Positions 7,803-14,957 of a DNA stretch of 28,744 nt are shown here, piece after piece. The translations under genes were made by a program, and so were the position numbers. Under the pieces are notes generated by a model. The model was not told the DNA's origin. It ran no database searches and saw nothing but the letters and a program-made list of their open reading frames with translations. Each line of letters begins with the position of its first letter. The first letter of the stretch is position 1. Origin of the DNA: CAZJHD01 sp964545855 (GTDB taxonomy: Bacteria; Planctomycetota; UBA1135; JACQFD01); the NCBI GenBank assembly GCA_964545855.1, contig CAZJHD010000054.1:1-28744 (forward strand), read 5' to 3'.

Positions 7803-8363
7803 CTACCCCGAGCCGTGTCCGAGGAGGTTCACGAGGGCCTGGTCGAAGACGAAGAGCGCCCCCATGGCGGCGAGAGCGAGGAGGAGCGTCCGCCCGCGGG
7901 AAGGCGACGAGGGCTCCGAGCGCGCTCGGTCGCCGACGAGAACGCGGAACGCGTTCGTCACGCGTTCTCCGTTGCAGCCGAGGATCACGAGGAGGAGCGC
8001 GGTGTAGATCGAAGCGCTCGCGAGCGCGCCGTAGGCGTCGAGGAAGATCACGTCGAACACGAGGATGTTCACCATGATCGGAAGGAGCACGGCGACGCCC
8101 AGGAGCTTCGTGCGCTCCGTGAGGAGGAGGAACGCGCCGCCGATCTCCGCCAGGCCGATGAACAGGATGTAGGCGTACGAGTGCCCCATGAACGTCCACG
8201 CCAGGTCGAAGGCGTTGGCATCGCCGAGGCGCGTGTCGGCGACGGCCTCGGGGATCCGTCCTGGGCGGTAGAACTGTCCGCCGGCGATCTTCCCGATGCC
8301 GTAGACGTTCAGGAAAACGAACACGTAGCCCCGGGCAGCGAGCTCGACGACTCGGGCGATCAT
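7803..8363 (-). CDS. DoxX-like four-helix membrane protein
   Basis: A 186-residue integral membrane protein. ATG 8363 is supported by GAGGAG about nine bases upstream on the minus strand. It has four hydrophobic helices: about 5-25 (ARGYVFVFLNVYGIGK), 62-85 (the YAYILFIGLAEIGGAFLLL type run), 93-110 and 117-138, and a further one near the C-terminus (about 162-180). The G-KI-GGQFY pattern after helix 1 and the G-AEI-GG motif are characteristic of DoxX/DoxD-like proteins, which in some species take part in quinone or thiol redox chemistry and in others have no known role. It sits among VOC and SRPBCC genes, a common neighbourhood for this family. Confidence 0.7.
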   Translation of the reverse strand: MIARVVELAARGYVFVFLNVYGIGKIAGGQFYRPGRIPEAVADTRLGDANAFDLAWTFMGHSYAYILFIGLAEIGGAFLLLTERTKLLGVAVLLPIMVNILVFDVIFLDAYGALASASIYTALLLVILGCNGERVTNAFRVLVGDRARSEPSSPSRGRTLLLALAAMGALFVFDQALVNLLGHGSG

Positions 8364-8568
8364 TCGGCGACGCTCCTCACGGCGATGCAATCCGAGGACG
8401 AGGCGAGAAGATCGCTGAAGATGGGCTTCGCAGAGCGGGCGCGAGGAATCGTTGCTCGGTGCGAGGCGCGTCGCCGCCGGCGTATCCCGGAGATCCGACG
8501 GCCGCGGCGCAACGACGCCATGGGCGACGAGGCCCGTGCGCGGCTCGAATGCCTTCTCCAGCGTCCTC

Positions 8569-8961
8569 CTAGTTGCGCGCCCCGTCGATCGGCTGGTGGA
8601 AGTAGAAGCACAGGCCGTCGGGCGCGACCACGAAGAACACACGCAGCTTCTTCCCGTCGCGTTCGTCGATGCGTCCCTTGCCGACTTCGATGCCATTCGC
8701 CTCGAGCTCCGCGCGCGCTCGGTCGATGTCGGTCACCAGGATCGCTGCTCCGTCCTGGCTCGCGTCGCCGCCGTTCACGCAGAACCCGAGTCGCACGCCG
8801 TCGCGTTCCATGATCACGGTCGGCGGCTCGGTGCGACGCTCCACCTCCGCGAGCCCGAAGCCGGCCCCGTAGAACGCGACCGCTCGATCGAGGTCCTTCA
8901 CGGGCAGAGCGAGCACGTCGTCGAGGAAGGGGAAAGCGGCGTCGAAGAGCTTCTTCGTCAT
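8569..8961 (-). CDS. VOC (glyoxalase/bleomycin-resistance fold) protein
   Basis: A 130-residue protein with the two beta-alpha-beta-beta-beta modules of the vicinal-oxygen-chelate fold: VLALPVKDLDRAVAFYGAGFGL near residues 16-37 opens module one and AAILVTDIDRARAELEANGIEV near 73-94 opens module two, closing with APDGLCFYFHQP. The family covers glyoxalases, ring-cleaving dioxygenases and antibiotic-binding proteins. The usual metal-ligand Glu at the end of the second module is not obvious, so a binding rather than catalytic role is possible. The ligand cannot be predicted. It precedes the DoxX-like gene by about 200 bases. Confidence 0.8.
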   Translation of the reverse strand: MTKKLFDAAFPFLDDVLALPVKDLDRAVAFYGAGFGLAEVERRTEPPTVIMERDGVRLGFCVNGGDASQDGAAILVTDIDRARAELEANGIEVGKGRIDERDGKKLRVFFVVAPDGLCFYFHQPIDGARN

Positions 8962-9063
8962 GGTGTCTCGTGGCGGTGTTCGCGTCTCGGAGGGAACTCG
9001 GACCCTCGGCGCATGGGATCCGCGGGGATCGGTTCCGATCCACGCTCCGCGGGCGGCGCCTCC

Positions 9064-9510
9064 TCAGTCGGGGACGTCGGCCTCGACCAGCAACGTCAGC
9101 AGGGTCAGCGACTCCTGCCAGCCGAGGTAGCAGGCCTCCGGAGGGATGACGCTCGGGATCCCCTCCTGGGTCACGTTCAGCTCCGTTCCGAAGGAGACCT
9201 GCTTCAGCGATACCGTCACGCGCATCTCGCCGGGCAGGTTCGGATCGTCGAAGGCGTCCGTGTGGACGATGCGCTTCCCGGGCACGAGCTCGATGTACTT
9301 CCCGCCGAAGGAGTGACTCCGCCCGGTGCCGAGGTTCGTGAAGGACATGCGGAAGGTGCCGCCCACCTTCGCGTCGATGTGATGCACCTTCCCCGTGAAC
9401 CCGTGGGGCGGGAGCCACTTCGCCATCGCGTCGGGATCGAGGAAGGCCTTGTAGACGCGCTCCGGCTTCGCGCGGAGCACGCGGTGGAGCTGGACGGTGC
9501 CGGTCGGCAT
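9064..9510 (-). CDS. SRPBCC / AHSA1-like protein
   Basis: A 148-residue protein with the START-like fold of the Aha1-C (AHSA1) family. The signature is seen in order: VQLHRVLRAKPERVYKAFLD (6-25), the KWLPP motif, GGTFRMSF, an EL-PGKRIVHTDAF strand and the final long helix GWQESLTLLTLLVE that covers the ligand cavity. Bacterial members are ligand-binding proteins, often encoded next to VOC, DoxX or ECF-sigma genes as here; no substrate is known for this one. The length is normal for the family. Confidence 0.85.
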   Translation of the reverse strand: MPTGTVQLHRVLRAKPERVYKAFLDPDAMAKWLPPHGFTGKVHHIDAKVGGTFRMSFTNLGTGRSHSFGGKYIELVPGKRIVHTDAFDDPNLPGEMRVTVSLKQVSFGTELNVTQEGIPSVIPPEACYLGWQESLTLLTLLVEADVPD

Positions 9511-9626
9511 GGCGGTCGGGCGCTCGCCGGTCGGCGAGCGCGTCGGGTGAACGGGGTGCGGAAGCGTCGCGCCGCGCCGGCTCGGAGGTCAAGGGGCGCG
9601 GAGATCGGTGCCGGGCGAGGTTCCCG

Positions 9627-10013
9627 TCATCCAGGGAGGTCGCGCGTGAACGTCCACGGGTGCCCCTCGAGGTCGCGCGCGTGGTACTCGCGCGCGCCGA
9701 ACTCCGTGTCGTGCGGCGGGGTCGCGATCTCGGCGCCGGCCGCGCGGGCGCGGGCGTAGTGCGCGTCGACGTCGGCGACCTCGACGCAGAGCGCCTGCGT
9801 CGCGGCGCCGAGCGTGCGGGGCGAGGCGAGCCCGTCGTCGGGCCGCACGGAGCCCAGTCCGATCTCGACGCCGCCGAGGACGAGCCGCGCGTGGCGCACG
9901 AAGGGCCCCGACTCGGGCACCGAGAAGACGACGGCGAAGCCGAACGCCTCGCACAGCCACCGGATCGCCGCGCGTGCGTCGTCGTAGCGGAGGATCGGGA
10001 GGAGGGGGTTCAT
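9627..10013 (-). CDS. VOC protein (glyoxalase-like)
   Basis: A 128-residue vicinal-oxygen-chelate protein. ATG 10013 starts the typical opening MNPLLPILRYDDARAAIRWL, followed by CEAFGFAVVF; the in-frame extension upstream is Ser/Pro-rich and rejected. The second module begins at TQALCVEVADVDAHYARARAAGAEI, and the end motif FGAREYHARDLEGHPWTF is characteristic of the PhnB-like/YdeB subgroup, in which the penultimate block (Y.ARDLEGH.W) is well conserved. PhnB-like proteins bind unknown small ligands. Together with the SRPBCC gene next door it forms a VOC-SRPBCC-VOC trio. Confidence 0.8.
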   Translation of the reverse strand: MNPLLPILRYDDARAAIRWLCEAFGFAVVFSVPESGPFVRHARLVLGGVEIGLGSVRPDDGLASPRTLGAATQALCVEVADVDAHYARARAAGAEIATPPHDTEFGAREYHARDLEGHPWTFTRDLPG

Positions 10014-10041
10014 CTCGGAGGAGGCGGCGGCGCCGCGCGCC

Positions 10042-10317
10042 TCAGCCGTGGATCGCGACCGCCGCGACCGTCGCGGCGGCGAGGAGGGCCTGCACGAGGA
10101 GGAAGCCGTGGCGCCGGCGCGCGAAGGCGAAGCCGGTGGTGGCGACGAGGAGGAGAACTTGAACACCGAGGAGCAGCAGGAGGTGGCCGAAGTCGAGCCC
10201 GAATCGTCCCGGCTTGTCGAAGCCGATGTCGCCGAGCACCAGTACGGCGACCACGGCCGCCTGCGCCGCCGCCAGGGAGCCGAGGAGCACCGCCGTTCGA
10301 TCGCGCTTCGCCGTCAC
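10042..10317 (-). CDS. small three-helix membrane protein
   Basis: A 91-residue hydrophobic protein if read from GTG 10317; a GTG at 10404 would add 29 Arg-rich residues that look unlike protein. Three membrane helices are visible: about 9-30 (LLGSLAAAQAAVVAVLVLGD), 40-62 (FGHLLLLLGVQVLLLVATTG) and 70-90. A loop with GFDKPGRFGLD lies between the first two. No family is recognised. The gene lies between HrpB and a VOC gene in the same direction. No ribosome-binding site stands out for either start, so the existence of the gene rests on the clean hydrophobic pattern and codon bias. Confidence 0.5.
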   Translation of the reverse strand: MTAKRDRTAVLLGSLAAAQAAVVAVLVLGDIGFDKPGRFGLDFGHLLLLLGVQVLLLVATTGFAFARRRHGFLLVQALLAAATVAAVAIHG

Positions 10318-10450
10318 GCGGTGCGGCTGGCGCCCGCGAGCGCCCGCGATCCCGAGAGCCGCCGTCCTGAACGTGCTTGCACGGCGTGAATGATAGACAG
10401 TCACGCGAAGTCGACCGTCGCCGCCATGGCCGTGCGCTCTCGACGCGCCC

Positions 10451-12973
10451 TCATCGCCTCTTCGGCCTCCCCGGCCGTCGCTCCGCCGGAGCGTTCCAGG
10501 GGTCCTCGGGCCAGGCGTGCCGCGGATAGCGCGCGCGGAGCTGCTTGCGGATCTGCTGGTACTCGCCGTCCCAGAAGCTGCGGAGGTCGCGCGTGATCTG
10601 CTGCGGGCGTTGGTTCGGCGCCAGCAGATGCATCACGACGGGGACGCGGCCGCGCGCGACGCGCGGCGTCTCCGCGAGACCGAAGCACTCCTGGATGCGT
10701 GCGGCGAGGACGGGCTCGGCGCCTGGCGCGTAGCGGAGCCGGATCGCGCTGCCGCTGGGGACCCGCAGGCGTTCCGGCGCCTCGCGATCGAGAGCCGCGA
10801 GCGCGGTGGGTCCGAGGAGCGCTCTCGAGTGGTCGAGGAGCGGCGCGCGCCGCAGCTCGGCGAAGGAGCGGCGTCCGGCGCAGAGCTCGGGGAGGAGATC
10901 GATGGGATCGAGCGCGGGGATCTCGATCTCGGGACACCACCCCCGCAGGCAGGCGACCCGCGCGAGGAAAGACTCGACCTCGGGGTCGTCGAGGGCGAGC
11001 GCGCGCTGCGGCGCCGCGGCCGCCGCCTCGGCGAGGCAGCGCTCGACGGCGCCCGCGTCGGAGGCCGCCGTCGCGGTCTCCTCAAGCACGAGGTCCTCGA
11101 AGAGGAGCCGCTTCCGCGCGACGACGCGCTCGGACTCGGCATCGAAGGCGAGCGTCTCGTCCTCCCGCAACGACGCCGCCGGCAGCCACGCCCGCTCGAC
11201 GCCCGAGGCGAGCCGAACGAGCGACTCGGCGCCGCCGGCTTCCACGTCGACGCAGACGAAGAGCTCCGGCAGCAGCACGGCGCTCGACTCGGCGAGCCGC
11301 ACGCCGCGGCCGCCCACCATGACGGCACGGCGGTCCTCGGGTCCGCGCCGGCGCGCGACGCGGTCGGGGAAGGCGGCGAGGACGGAGCGCAGGAGCGCCT
11401 CGTCCTCGCCGAGGGTCGCGCGGGGCGTTCGGCCGGCGGCGCTCTCGACGAGACGCAGGAGCTGGTCGCGCGCGCGGAGCACGAACCGCGCGCCGCCGTC
11501 GTGGATCTCGCCCGCGTCGGTGCGCCGTGCGCCGCCCGCTTCCCGCTCGCCGAGCGCGTGGACGCGGTCGAGGACGTCGGACGACGACGCGTGCGCGGCG
11601 CGGCGGCGCGGATCCCGCAGGAACGGGTCGCGATCGGAGAGCAGCGCCGCGGCGAGGGCCGCGGGCTCCGGGTGGCCGAGCCGATGTCCCTCGAGCAGCA
11701 GCCGCGCCACGCGCGGATGCGCGGGGATGCGCGCCATGGAGCGCCCCGCGTCGGTGACGCCGCGCGCGTCGACGGCGCCGAGGAGCCGGAGGAGCGCGAG
11801 GGCGCGGTCGACGGCGCCGTCGGTGGGTGCTTCGAACCAGGGGAACGCGCCGACGTCGGCCTCGCCCCAGGCGCGGAGCTGCAGCACCGCGCCCGCGAGG
11901 TCGACGCGACGCACCTCGGGCTCCTCGTCGGCGCCGAGCGCACGGTCGTCGGCGGCGCTCCAGAGACGCACGCAGAGGCCGGGACCCGTGCGTCCCGCGC
12001 GTCCGGCCCGCTGTTCCGCCGACGAGCGCGCGACGCGGCCGAGCTCCAGGCGGTCGAGGCCGACGGCGGGATCGAAGCGCATCGCGCGGCGCAGACCCGA
12101 GTCGACGACGGCGGCGACGCCCTCGATCGTGACGCTGCTCTCGGCGACGTTCGTCGCGAGGATCACCTTGCGCTGCGCCGCCGGTCGGAGCGCCGCGTCC
12201 TGAGCCTCCGGCGAGAGGTCGCCGTAGAGGTCGACGAGCAGCAGCTCGCGGCGCCGCGCGAAGGCGTCGAGCGCCTCGTGCGCACGGCGGATCTCGCCGA
12301 CGCCCGGGAGGAACACGAGGACGTCGCCGGACACCTCGTCGAGCGCGGCGCTCACCGCGCGCGCGACGGCCGCCTCCAGCGGTTCCCGTGGTTCGCGCGG
12401 CGCGTGGCGGATCGTGACGGGATGGAGACGGCCCTGCGACTCGACCACCGGGCAGCCTCCGAGGAATCGGGCGAGCGGCGCCGCGTCGAGGGTCGCCGAC
12501 ATGGCGACGAGCTGCAGATCGGGCCGCGCCTCGCGCTGCACCTTGCGGGTCATCGCGAGCGCGAGGTCGCCGTCGAGGTTGCGCTCGTGGAACTCGTCGA
12601 GGACGACGGCGCCGACGCCCTCCAGGAACGGATCGTCCTGGAGGCGGCGCACGAGGATCCCCTCGGTGACGACGAGGATCCGCGTCGTCGGCCCCGCCCG
12701 CCGCTCGAAGCGCACCTGCCAGCCCACCTCGCCGCCGGGCTCGACGCCGCGCTCGAAGGCGATCCGCCGCGCGGCGGCGCGCGCCGCGAGACGCCGCGGC
12801 TCGACGACGATCACCTGGCCCGTGCCGGCGAGCCCCGCGTCCAAGAGCGCCGGCGGCACGCGCGTCGTCTTCCCCGCTCCGGTCGGCGCGCGCAGCAGCG
12901 CGCAGGGCGCGTCGCGCAGCGCCGCGACGAGCCGCGGCAGAACGTCGTCGACGGGGAGCCGGGAGAGCGGCAT
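10451..12973 (-). CDS. hrpB: ATP-dependent helicase HrpB
   Basis: An 840-residue DEAH/RHA-type RNA helicase, the normal length for HrpB. Walker A is GAGKT (32-36), Walker B is DEFH (126-129) followed by ERN, and motif III is MSATL (158-162). Motifs V and VI (LATNVAESSVTIEG and QRAGRAGRTGPG) follow in the second RecA domain, then the helicase-associated region. The C-terminal block W..EYQQIRKQLRARYPRHAWPEDP is the HrpB-specific ending (DUF2110-type C-terminal domain). I start at ATG 12973 because MPLSRLPVDDVLP is the typical HrpB N-terminus; a longer start at 13042 would overlap the PIN toxin gene by 11 bases. Its cellular substrates are unknown in most bacteria. The PIN gene lies just upstream. 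Confidence 0.93.
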   Translation of the reverse strand: MPLSRLPVDDVLPRLVAALRDAPCALLRAPTGAGKTTRVPPALLDAGLAGTGQVIVVEPRRLAARAAARRIAFERGVEPGGEVGWQVRFERRAGPTTRILVVTEGILVRRLQDDPFLEGVGAVVLDEFHERNLDGDLALAMTRKVQREARPDLQLVAMSATLDAAPLARFLGGCPVVESQGRLHPVTIRHAPREPREPLEAAVARAVSAALDEVSGDVLVFLPGVGEIRRAHEALDAFARRRELLLVDLYGDLSPEAQDAALRPAAQRKVILATNVAESSVTIEGVAAVVDSGLRRAMRFDPAVGLDRLELGRVARSSAEQRAGRAGRTGPGLCVRLWSAADDRALGADEEPEVRRVDLAGAVLQLRAWGEADVGAFPWFEAPTDGAVDRALALLRLLGAVDARGVTDAGRSMARIPAHPRVARLLLEGHRLGHPEPAALAAALLSDRDPFLRDPRRRAAHASSSDVLDRVHALGEREAGGARRTDAGEIHDGGARFVLRARDQLLRLVESAAGRTPRATLGEDEALLRSVLAAFPDRVARRRGPEDRRAVMVGGRGVRLAESSAVLLPELFVCVDVEAGGAESLVRLASGVERAWLPAASLREDETLAFDAESERVVARKRLLFEDLVLEETATAASDAGAVERCLAEAAAAAPQRALALDDPEVESFLARVACLRGWCPEIEIPALDPIDLLPELCAGRRSFAELRRAPLLDHSRALLGPTALAALDREAPERLRVPSGSAIRLRYAPGAEPVLAARIQECFGLAETPRVARGRVPVVMHLLAPNQRPQQITRDLRSFWDGEYQQIRKQLRARYPRHAWPEDPWNAPAERRPGRPKRR

Positions 12974-13031
12974 CGGGAGCCGGCGTCGGGCAGTGGGAAA
13001 AGTTCCTACTCGGAGCTCGGCGAACGCCCCG

Positions 13032-13466
13032 TCACGCGCCATCCCCGGGGAGGACTGTGAAGCCCTCCCGCCGCGCTGCCTCGCGGAGGCGGTCGTCGAG
13101 CGTCACGAATCCGATGCCTGCGGGGCGTTCGTGCGTTCGCAGAAGCGCAGCCGAGAGCTGCATGGCGTCGGCGGCACCGAGCGCGTGCACTGCGAGCAGT
13201 CGGATCGCGCGCTGGCGCACCGCATCGCCTGGCTGGACGAACTCCGAGTGCAGGGCTAGTGCCGCCAGATCCTCGAGCGCCTGCTGGAGGCCGAGATCGT
13301 CGAGTTGCCCAGCGCGCCGTCGTCGCCAGAGAGCCGAAGTGCACTCGACGGGGGTTGCCCACCAGAGCGCCATCGACGAGTCTTGCACGAGGGCGCGGCG
13401 CATCGCATCGCTGCCGGGCTCGGCCACCAGAAGCGGAACGATGCCCGAGGAATCCCAGAATTGCAT
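13032..13466 (-). CDS. vapC: PIN-domain toxin (VapC-like)
   Basis: A 144-residue PIN nuclease. The acidic active-site residues are present: D5 in WDSSGIV, E41 in VECTSAL, D100 in AADAMQLSAAL, and D124/D125 in TLDDRL. VapC toxins cleave RNA, usually tRNA or rRNA, when the antitoxin is lost. The gene follows the antitoxin with five bases between, the standard order for a type II pair. Its end runs to within 60 bases of the HrpB start, so read-through into hrpB is possible. The target RNA cannot be predicted. Confidence 0.85.
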   Translation of the reverse strand: MQFWDSSGIVPLLVAEPGSDAMRRALVQDSSMALWWATPVECTSALWRRRRAGQLDDLGLQQALEDLAALALHSEFVQPGDAVRQRAIRLLAVHALGAADAMQLSAALLRTHERPAGIGFVTLDDRLREAARREGFTVLPGDGA

Positions 13467-13471
13467 GGCGG

Positions 13472-13765
13472 CTAGCGCCCCGAGGCACGCTCGTCGAGCA
13501 GTGCTCGCAGGACGTCGCCGTGGGGATCCTTCGCCCTCGGCTCTTTCTTCCAGAATCGAGACGGAAGCGGCCCGCGCGCAGGTCGAAGCAGCCCCTGGCG
13601 GATGAGCTCGGCACGCTCCGCGTCGTCGTCTCCATTCGCGTCAACGGGGACGAGTCGCGCGATCGCCTTGCCACGTTCGAGGACAAGGACCTCGTTGCCT
13701 TGCTTCACGCCTCGGAGGTAGGCGCTGAGCTTGGCCTTCAGGTCGCTCACGGAGACGGTTCGCAT
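13472..13765 (-). CDS. antitoxin of the PIN toxin (Phd/YefM-like)
   Basis: A 97-residue antitoxin. The N-terminal half (MRTVSVSDLKAKLSAYL, then VLVLERGKAIARLVPV) has the Phd/YefM pattern of sheet, helix and the GKPVARLVP-like DNA-binding edge; the C-terminal half, Arg/Pro/Trp-rich, would wrap the toxin. The same protein binds the operon's operator with its N-terminal domain, and a TGAC-N7-GTCA inverted repeat at 13767-13781 lies exactly where the promoter would be. The operon order is antitoxin then toxin. Confidence 0.85.
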   Translation of the reverse strand: MRTVSVSDLKAKLSAYLRGVKQGNEVLVLERGKAIARLVPVDANGDDDAERAELIRQGLLRPARGPLPSRFWKKEPRAKDPHGDVLRALLDERASGR

Positions 13766-13800
13766 ATGACCAGATTAGTCAGAGCGGATGATTCCGACAA
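13766..13800 (-). promoter_or_regulatory. candidate leaderless promoter and operator of toxin-antitoxin operon
   Basis: Reading the minus strand, TTGTCG (13800-13795) and TAATCT (13777-13772) are 17 bases apart, and the start codon ATG (13765) follows the -10 by only six bases, so transcripts would be nearly leaderless. The inverted repeat TGAC/GTCA (13767-13770, 13778-13781) overlaps the -10, as expected for autorepression by the antitoxin. The region is unusually AT-rich for this window. The hexamers are imperfect, so this is a suggestion. Confidence 0.35.
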
Positions 13801-13866
13801 GTCCACTGGGGGATTGGCCCTCGGACCGGTTGTCCTCGCTGCCGAGAACGTCGAGGATCGTCCGCC

Positions 13867-14832
13867 ATGAAAGCGATCCGCGTGACGAAGACCGGCGGGC
13901 CCGAGGTGCTCCGCCTCGAGGAGACGCCCGTGCCGAAGCTCGGGCCGGGGCAGGCGCGCGTGCGCGTCGCCGCGTGCGGCGTGAACTTCATCGACGTCTA
14001 CCAGCGCACGGGGCTCTATCCGCTCGCGCTCCCCTTCACTCCGGGGATGGAGGGCGCGGGCGTCGTCGAGGCCGTCGGCGCGGGCGTCGAGGAGCCGAAG
14101 CCGGGCGACCGCGTCGCCTGGGCGATGCAGCTCGGCGGCTACGCCGAGCAAGCGATCGTCGACGCGTGGAAGCTCGTGCCGGTGCCCGCGGGTCTGGCGC
14201 AGGAGCAGGCGGCGGCCGCGATGCTCCAGGGGATGACGGCGCACTACCTCACGCGCTCGACGTGGCCGCTGAGAGCGGGGGAGACGGCCGTCGTCCATGC
14301 GGCGGCGGGGGGCGTGGGGCTCCTCCTCGTGCAGATGGCGAAGCAGATCGGCGCCACGGTGGTCGGCGTCGTGTCGACGGAGGAGAAGGCGCGTCTCGCG
14401 CGCATCGCGGGGGCGCAGCACGTCGTCGTGACCGCGAGCGAAGACTTCGTCGCCGTCGCGAAGGAGGTGTCCTCCGGCCGCGGCGCCGACGTGGTCTACG
14501 ACTCCGTCGGCCGCGACACCTTCGAGCGAAGCCTGCAGTGCCTGCGCCCGCGCGGCATGCTCGTCAGCTTCGGGCAGTCGAGCGGCCCCATCGCCGCCTT
14601 CGATCCGAGGATCCTGGCGGCGGGCTCGCTCTTCCTCACGCGGCCCGGCCTCGGCCACTACACGGCGACGCGCGAGGAGCTGCTCCAGCGCTCGGGCGAC
14701 GTCTTCCGCGGGATCGCGCAGGGCACGCTGTCGCTGCGCATCGACCGCACGCTTCCCCTCGCCCAGGCCGCCGACGCGCACCGCGCGCTCCAGGGGCGCG
14801 AGACGAAGGGGAAGGTGCTGCTGCTGGCCTGA
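13867..14832 (+). CDS. NADPH:quinone oxidoreductase (zeta-crystallin type)
   Basis: A 321-residue, zinc-free medium-chain dehydrogenase/reductase. The GroES-like N-terminal domain has VNFIDVYQRTGLYP (39-52) and PFTPGMEGAGVVEAVG (56-71), both typical of quinone oxidoreductase Qor; the Rossmann domain carries AAAGGVG (145-151), which binds NADPH, and VYDSVG, then SFGQSSG. The zinc-ligand Cys residues of alcohol dehydrogenases are absent. Qor reduces quinones by one electron in known members. It diverges from the toxin-antitoxin operon with about 100 bases between, and converges with the kinase gene. Confidence 0.88.
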   Translation: MKAIRVTKTGGPEVLRLEETPVPKLGPGQARVRVAACGVNFIDVYQRTGLYPLALPFTPGMEGAGVVEAVGAGVEEPKPGDRVAWAMQLGGYAEQAIVDAWKLVPVPAGLAQEQAAAAMLQGMTAHYLTRSTWPLRAGETAVVHAAAGGVGLLLVQMAKQIGATVVGVVSTEEKARLARIAGAQHVVVTASEDFVAVAKEVSSGRGADVVYDSVGRDTFERSLQCLRPRGMLVSFGQSSGPIAAFDPRILAAGSLFLTRPGLGHYTATREELLQRSGDVFRGIAQGTLSLRIDRTLPLAQAADAHRALQGRETKGKVLLLA

Positions 14833-14920
14833 CTCCGTTTCGCGAACATTCCCCGTCCAAGCCTGATCTCGCGTCGGCCTCGCATCGTGCTCGCGGCGAG
14901 GGCTCGCACCCCGCGAGGTT

Positions 14921-14949
14921 CTTCCCCATCCCCGCAAGGGGAGGAGAAG
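14921..14949. terminator. bidirectional terminator hairpin between qor-like and kinase genes
   Basis: The inner stem TCCCC/GGGGA closes on GCAA; the outer stem CTTCCCC pairs with GGAGAAG with one mismatch after a one-base bulge. This makes a long, stable hairpin midway in the 125-base gap between converging genes. No strong T-run follows, but the position and stability favour a terminator. Confidence 0.5.
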
Positions 14950-14957
14950 AGGTGAAG

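Noticed and set aside
7850..7890. Similarity of the DoxX-like tail (LALAAMGAL) to the repeat peptide (FLAAMGALG)
   Set aside because: The match is short, falls in a hydrophobic helix, and flanking bases do not align, so it looks like convergence.
12974..13042. A longer hrpB start overlapping the PIN toxin gene by 11 bases
   Set aside because: The added 23 residues do not match the usual HrpB N-terminus and there is no clear ribosome-binding site; MPLSRLPVDDVLP is typical.
10517..13060. An 847-codon frame on the plus strand opposite hrpB
   Set aside because: It is rich in Arg/Glu/Ala with no domain, and mirrors the GC-rich codons of the clear hrpB gene on the other strand.
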